DNA from: Clostridium sp.
Lineage (GTDB): Bacteria > Bacillota > Clostridia > Clostridiales > Clostridiaceae
Direction: 5' to 3'
NCBI RefSeq assembly: GCF_022482905.1
Contig: NZ_JAKVOI010000001.1
Location: 865,958-929,957 of the forward strand
DNA: 64,000 nucleotides
The position numbers and the translations under genes were made by a program. The notes beneath the pieces are model-generated. The model did no database searches and was not told the DNA's origin. It saw only the letters and a list, made by a program, of their open reading frames with translations. This document shows positions 60,820 through 64,000 of this stretch, piece after piece. Numbering within the stretch: position 1 is the first letter of the stretch; the number at the start of each line of letters is the position of its first letter.

Positions 60820-61785
60820 ATGAATATTTTAGTTTTGGGTTTGGGAGTTATTGGCACTACATATGCCTACATCTTGAAAGAAGCAGGCCATAATATTGAG
60901 CATTTCATCAGGAAAAATAAAATAGAAAAAGTAGGTTCAACAATAAATATAAAACTTCTTGATGGAAGAGAAAACCCAAAGGGTGTTGAGAAGAGGGATT
61001 CCTAGTCGGTAAAAATAGTACATTCTGATAGTAGTTACGATTTTATTATTGTAAGTGTATCTATGGGAAAATTGGAGTCGGCGATCGAAACCTTATCTCA
61101 AAACAATATCAAGGGGACTCTCTTTTTATTATGCAGTATATTGGACAGCAAGGAAAATATTGATAAAATAGTGGGAGACTATTCATACATATTGGGTTAT
61201 CCAGTTGCAGGGGGTACAGTTACCAATAATTTGCTAAATTGCGTTTTATTCGACCATATTATGCTTGAAAGTGAAGAAAATACAACTATCTCAAATTATT
61301 TTGCGCTTATTCAGATATTAGGTAGTGCAAATATAAAAACAGAATATCCTGATAGCATGCTTGAATGGATATGGATTCATATGGCAATCAACGCGGCAGT
61401 AATCTCAACAGGGGCAAAATATGCTGGCTATAATAATTCAGAAAAAGCTGCTGAATCTCTTATGAGCAGTACAAAAGCATTGTCAGAGACGGTTCTTGTG
61501 ATACGTGAAACCATAAAAATTGTGGAGGCAAGAGGAGTAGACCTGAAAAAATATAAAAGTGAGATTCTGCCATACAAAATTCCATCTAAAATTGCTGGAT
61601 TAGTTATGAAAAGAATGTTTGCTAATAATGAACTTACCCGAAAAATAATGCAACTTCACAGTAATGTTGATGACCTTGTTTACGTCTGTAAAAGTGTCTA
61701 TGCTTGTGGTCATCAACTTGAAGTAAAAGCCCCTCTGTTCTATAAAGATTATCAAATTTGTTTAAGAAATTTACAGATAACATGA
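60820..61785 (+). pseudogene. Ketopantoate reductase (ApbA/PanE) family gene with an in-frame TAG
   Basis: From ATG 60820 the frame encodes a Rossmann start NILVLGLGVIGTTYAYILKEAG (in part) and runs 61 codons to TAG at 61003. The same frame then continues without further stops to 61785 (SVKIVHSDSSYDFIIVSVSMGK, quoted in part, then GTLFLLCSILDS and a helical C-terminal domain with WIWIHMAINAA). Total about 321 codons, the normal family length. One nonsense change (or read error) separates the two parts. Restart at ATG 61063 would lack the nucleotide-binding start. With the HTH-less TetR it forms a decaying pair. Confidence 0.75.
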
Positions 61786-61868
61786 TACCTAGTTTCTATA
61801 ATGCATATTTTAATAGCATTTCACAGTATTTAAGAATAGATAGGAAAAATAAAAAACGTTGAAAAACC

Positions 61869-61897
61869 TTGATTTTACAGACTCTATAGCATATAAT
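61869..61897 (+). promoter_or_regulatory. Promoter of the queuosine-salvage operon
   Basis: TTGATT (61869-61874), 17-bp spacer, TATAAT (61892-61897), about 20 bp before the riboswitch. Confidence 0.75.
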
Positions 61898-61917
61898 AAT
61901 ATTTGTAAAATCAAATA

Positions 61918-61957
61918 TGACAGTTCGAAACCATCCTGTCTATAAACAAAACTATGG
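61918..61957 (+). promoter_or_regulatory. PreQ1-I riboswitch
   Basis: P1 stem GACAG (61919-61923) and CTGTC (61936-61940) enclose the loop TTCGAAACCATC; the A-rich tail TATAAACAAAACTATGG follows. This is the compact preQ1 class I aptamer, in which the AACTA tail folds back on the loop. A terminator follows at 61989. Both downstream genes belong to queuosine/queuine salvage, which agrees with preQ1 sensing. Confidence 0.88.
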
Positions 61958-61988
61958 ATTTAACTATGTAAGAATATAGTTTATTATT

Positions 61989-62019
61989 AAAATGGCAGAG
62001 AATATCTCTGCCATTTTTT
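61989..62019 (+). terminator. Terminator of the preQ1-I riboswitch
   Basis: AAAATGGCAGAGA and TCTCTGCCATTTT form a perfect 13-bp stem with a 3-nt loop and end in T6. A weaker hairpin AACTATG/ATATAGTT lies between aptamer and terminator and may take part in switching. Confidence 0.9.
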
Positions 62020-62055
62020 AATGTCAGGATCGATTCCGAGTTCAAGGAGGAAAAG

Positions 62056-62805
62056 ATGATTGAGCTACAAAAATTAAAAAGGTATGGACAAGTCTCAAAA
62101 AGACTGCCGAGAGAAGTGATTCTGTTGAGGGGAAGCGGGTGTTCATGGGGAAACTGCATATTCTGTGATTATCATATGGATCAGGCTTCAAGTGCCTTGA
62201 GAAATCATGAATTAAATCATAAGGTACTTGAAAAGGTTACAGGTAAGTATGGTGTGCTTCAGGTAATGAATTCAGGAAGTGCCAGTGAGCTGGATACAGT
62301 TACCGTATTTGAGTTAGTCAGATTGTGCAGGGAAAAGAATATAAAACAGCTTATTATGGAAAGTCATGTCAAATATGAAGATGATATAAAGTTATTCAGG
62401 GAACAATTTGCACCTGTTGAACTAAAATTTATAGTGGGGGCTGAAAGCTTTGACATAGATTATAGGGAAAATATTTTAAAAAAAGGCATAGGAAATAGAA
62501 AAGTATCTGACTTTGATAATTTTGACTGGGTAAATCTTCTTTTTGGCATGGAGGGACAGAGAATTGAAAGACTTGAGGAGGATGTAGGACTTGCACTTAA
62601 GTATTTCGAAAGAGTTACAATAAATATATTCTGTGAAAATACAACGGAAGTAAAAAGGGACAATGAACTTGTAGAGAAATTTTACAATAGCAGATTGTTC
62701 AAAAACCTTCAGGATACTTATTACAATCGTGTTGAAGTGCTTGATGATATAGATGAAAGATGTAATGCAGATCTTGATGGAGTTGGAGGAAAAATAAATG
62801 AGTAG
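62056..62805 (+). CDS. queL: Radical SAM protein, probable queuosine 5'-phosphate lyase (QueL-like)
   Basis: A 249-residue radical SAM protein with an unusual cluster motif Cys29-X4-Cys34-X2-Cys37 (GSGCSWGNCIFCDYH). Other segments are LQVMNSGSASELD (about 72-84), ESHVKYEDDI and VGAESFDIDYRENILKKG (about 127-144). QueL-type enzymes of gut clostridia release queuine base from queuosine phosphate so that it can be reused. The assignment rests on the preQ1-I riboswitch upstream, the CX4CX2C-type radical SAM sequence and the queT-like transporter gene that overlaps its end. ATG 62056 follows AAGGAGG. Confidence 0.75.
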   Translation: MIELQKLKRYGQVSKRLPREVILLRGSGCSWGNCIFCDYHMDQASSALRNHELNHKVLEKVTGKYGVLQVMNSGSASELDTVTVFELVRLCREKNIKQLIMESHVKYEDDIKLFREQFAPVELKFIVGAESFDIDYRENILKKGIGNRKVSDFDNFDWVNLLFGMEGQRIERLEEDVGLALKYFERVTINIFCENTTEVKRDNELVEKFYNSRLFKNLQDTYYNRVEVLDDIDERCNADLDGVGGKINE

Positions 62806-63322
62806 AACAAATAAAATGGTAAAGGTATCTGTGGTTGCTGCAATATATATAGTTTCAACTATTGCACTTGGGCAGCTTTCCTATTGGGGTCCTATAGGAT
62901 TTAGAATAAGTGAAATGCTTAATTTTCTTGCTTTTATAGATCCATTTTACATAATATCATTGACCATAGGCTGTGCAGTGGCAAATTTTTACAGCTTTAG
63001 TATAGTGGATGTATTTGTAGGAAGCTTTGCCACACTTTTAGCTACCTATGCTATGTGGAAAACAAGGAGTATGGCCGTTTCAATTGTATGGCCGGTTTTG
63101 GGAAGTGCATTTATAGCAGCAGAACTTCATGTACTGTATAAAGTACCTTTCTTTTATACTTTTCTTACTCAGGCGGTGGGCGAATTGGCTGTGATGATTT
63201 TGGGGTACTTTGTATTTAAAAATATATTCAGAAATTCTGCGTTTCTTGATAAAATAAGAATAAAATCCAATAATGATAAGATTGATAAAGTTAAATCGTG
63301 GAGGAAACGTTTATGGAATTAG
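62798..63322 (+). CDS. queT: QueT-family transporter (queuosine precursor uptake)
   Basis: A 174-residue membrane protein with about five helices (roughly 10-30, 38-58, 62-85, 92-112, 120-145), an S-component-like fold of the QueT family (COG4708). Segments GQLSYWGPIGFRISEMLNFL (about 25-44) and the FSIVDVFVGSFATLLATY helix are typical. It starts on ATG 62798, overlapping the stop of queL by 8 bp. Under the same preQ1-I riboswitch, it probably imports a queuosine precursor such as queuine, preQ1 or queuosine with a shared ECF module. Confidence 0.88.
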   Translation: MSRTNKMVKVSVVAAIYIVSTIALGQLSYWGPIGFRISEMLNFLAFIDPFYIISLTIGCAVANFYSFSIVDVFVGSFATLLATYAMWKTRSMAVSIVWPVLGSAFIAAELHVLYKVPFFYTFLTQAVGELAVMILGYFVFKNIFRNSAFLDKIRIKSNNDKIDKVKSWRKRLWN

Positions 63323-63364
63323 AACCTGAGCCTGTAAATATCAAGAGACTTAATCAAAAGATTA

Positions 63365-64000
63365 TCACATCCATTTATAAATACGTTTTGCATAATACTG
63401 TATATCGTTGACGAGTTTACATGTATGATATCCATCTGCAGCTGCATGACTTACCAGTATTGAAAATGGCAATAACATTTTTCCATCCCTTTTAAAATAT
63501 TTGCCGAAGGTGATAACTGGAAATAATATTTTTGACTCATTTAAAGACATGCTGCTATATCCGGTAAAGCTCACCCATGGTACTGCTGAAATTGGATAAA
63601 AATTTTCTGGTTGATCCGGTTTTGCTTTAATTCCTTTTATGTTTTTGTAGGTTTCCATATCTGCCACAGCATTTTTATAAAATTTTGGGAAGTCATCAGA
63701 GAATTCAGTCCATATATCGGAAAATGTTTTGTCATCTTCGTGAAATATTGTGTAAACTGGATTTACGTAGGTCCAATATCCAAGTTCACCACCACTATTA
63801 TAAGACATGCGGAATTCCATATTCTGATTTATGGCTTTTGAAACTATATAAATAAATGTAGGATAGAATCTCAAATTTCTTTTTTTTGTTTCGATTAGTA
63901 AATCAGTTATTTCTATATTTACATTTATATTGTATTTGCATTTTATATTTTCTGTATAGTATTTGAAATGTTCCATTCTAGGCCAAGTGGTCATATCTAT
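63365..64000 (-). CDS. Chloramphenicol acetyltransferase (type A), 5' end outside the window
   Basis: At least 211 codons on the - strand; the frame is still open at the window edge (reading I-D-M-T-T-W-P-R), and in the family this segment lies about 10 residues after the start, so the first codons are beyond 64000. The product shows MEHFKYYTENIKCKYNIN (in part), FYPTFIYIVSKAIN, the SAVPWVSFTGYSSM stretch and the catalytic region VSHAAADGYHTCKL. CAT normally has HHAVCDG; here the first His is Ser but the catalytic second His is kept. It is convergent with queT. Chromosomal CAT copies are common in clostridia and may or may not give resistance. Confidence 0.88.
   Translation of the reverse strand: MDMTTWPRMEHFKYYTENIKCKYNINVNIEITDLLIETKKRNLRFYPTFIYIVSKAINQNMEFRMSYNSGGELGYWTYVNPVYTIFHEDDKTFSDIWTEFSDDFPKFYKNAVADMETYKNIKGIKAKPDQPENFYPISAVPWVSFTGYSSMSLNESKILFPVITFGKYFKRDGKMLLPFSILVSHAAADGYHTCKLVNDIQYYAKRIYKWM

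Overview
The window is AT-rich Firmicute DNA. Genes are tightly packed and read mostly on the + strand, with AGGAGG-type ribosome binding sites and many TTG or GTG starts. The content points to an anaerobic Clostridium of the sensu stricto type: thiolase, CWB2 cell-wall protein, siroheme-dependent heme synthesis, preQ1-I and c-di-GMP-II riboswitches, and MCPs. The species is not determined. No rRNA, tRNA or CRISPR array was seen.

Layout. 0-7.3 kb: ECF transporter (S, T, fused A-A'), two exporter-fold ABC half-transporters and an alpha/beta hydrolase, behind a promoter with an AraC-type tandem repeat. 7.3-12.4 kb: a bPH2 (YdbS/YdbT-like) pair, an AlkD remnant, a DksA/TraR zinc-finger protein, a hydrolase divergent from a TetR regulator, and a DUF503 protein. 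12.5-21.4 kb: an Lrp regulator, then a nine-gene run: D-amino-acid transaminase, DUF4392, DUF1445, pxpA, an alanine racemase broken by a one-base shift at an A9 run, pxpB, pxpC, biotin carrier and biotin carboxylase. This looks like D-glutamate/5-oxoproline metabolism tied to a biotin-dependent carboxylase. 21.5-24.8 kb: MacB-like ABC transporter behind a 46-bp perfect palindrome. 24.8-28.7 kb: bioY-bioD-bioA and convergent bioB, each promoter with a BirA-like operator of the same geometry. 28.8-33.5 kb: Old Yellow Enzyme-type reductase, aconitase X large and small subunits and a soluble MCP. 33.6-38.9 kb: a 1721-residue surface protein (beta-helix, ten FN3, three CWB2). 39-42.4 kb: thiolase and three cobalamin genes (cbiL, cbiF, cobU). 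42.4-45.4 kb: c-di-GMP-II riboswitch, sugar-binding-type lipoprotein and MCP. 45.6-48.5 kb: glutamine-synthetase-like enzyme, hydrolase, DUF421 protein. 48.8-52.2 kb: ahbC, ahbD, ahbA, ahbB-like heme genes and a YbjQ protein. 52.3-56.7 kb: a P1B-type ATPase with four HMA_2-like modules (three on separate proteins) and a small anchored acidic protein. 56.8-61.8 kb: a decayed stretch (CWB2 scrap, half a MarR, IS3 scrap, HTH-less TetR, amber-interrupted ketopantoate reductase) that also holds a CorC/CNNM gene preceded by a small ORF with an MgtL-like EPDP start. 61.9-63.3 kb: preQ1-I riboswitch, queuosine-salvage radical SAM gene and QueT transporter. 63.4 kb to the end: chloramphenicol acetyltransferase, cut by the window edge.

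Themes. Biotin synthesis and a biotin-dependent enzyme lie close together. Tetrapyrrole and metal genes (cobalamin, heme, P-type ATPase, possibly the ECF locus) recur. Small-molecule RNA control is prominent (c-di-GMP, preQ1, and a proposed Mg2+-responsive leader peptide). The most novel candidates are the EPDP leader ORF before corC, the HMA_2/P-type ATPase operon, the split D-glutamate cyclase plus biotin-linked 5-oxoprolinase operon, and the AcnX plus ene-reductase module.
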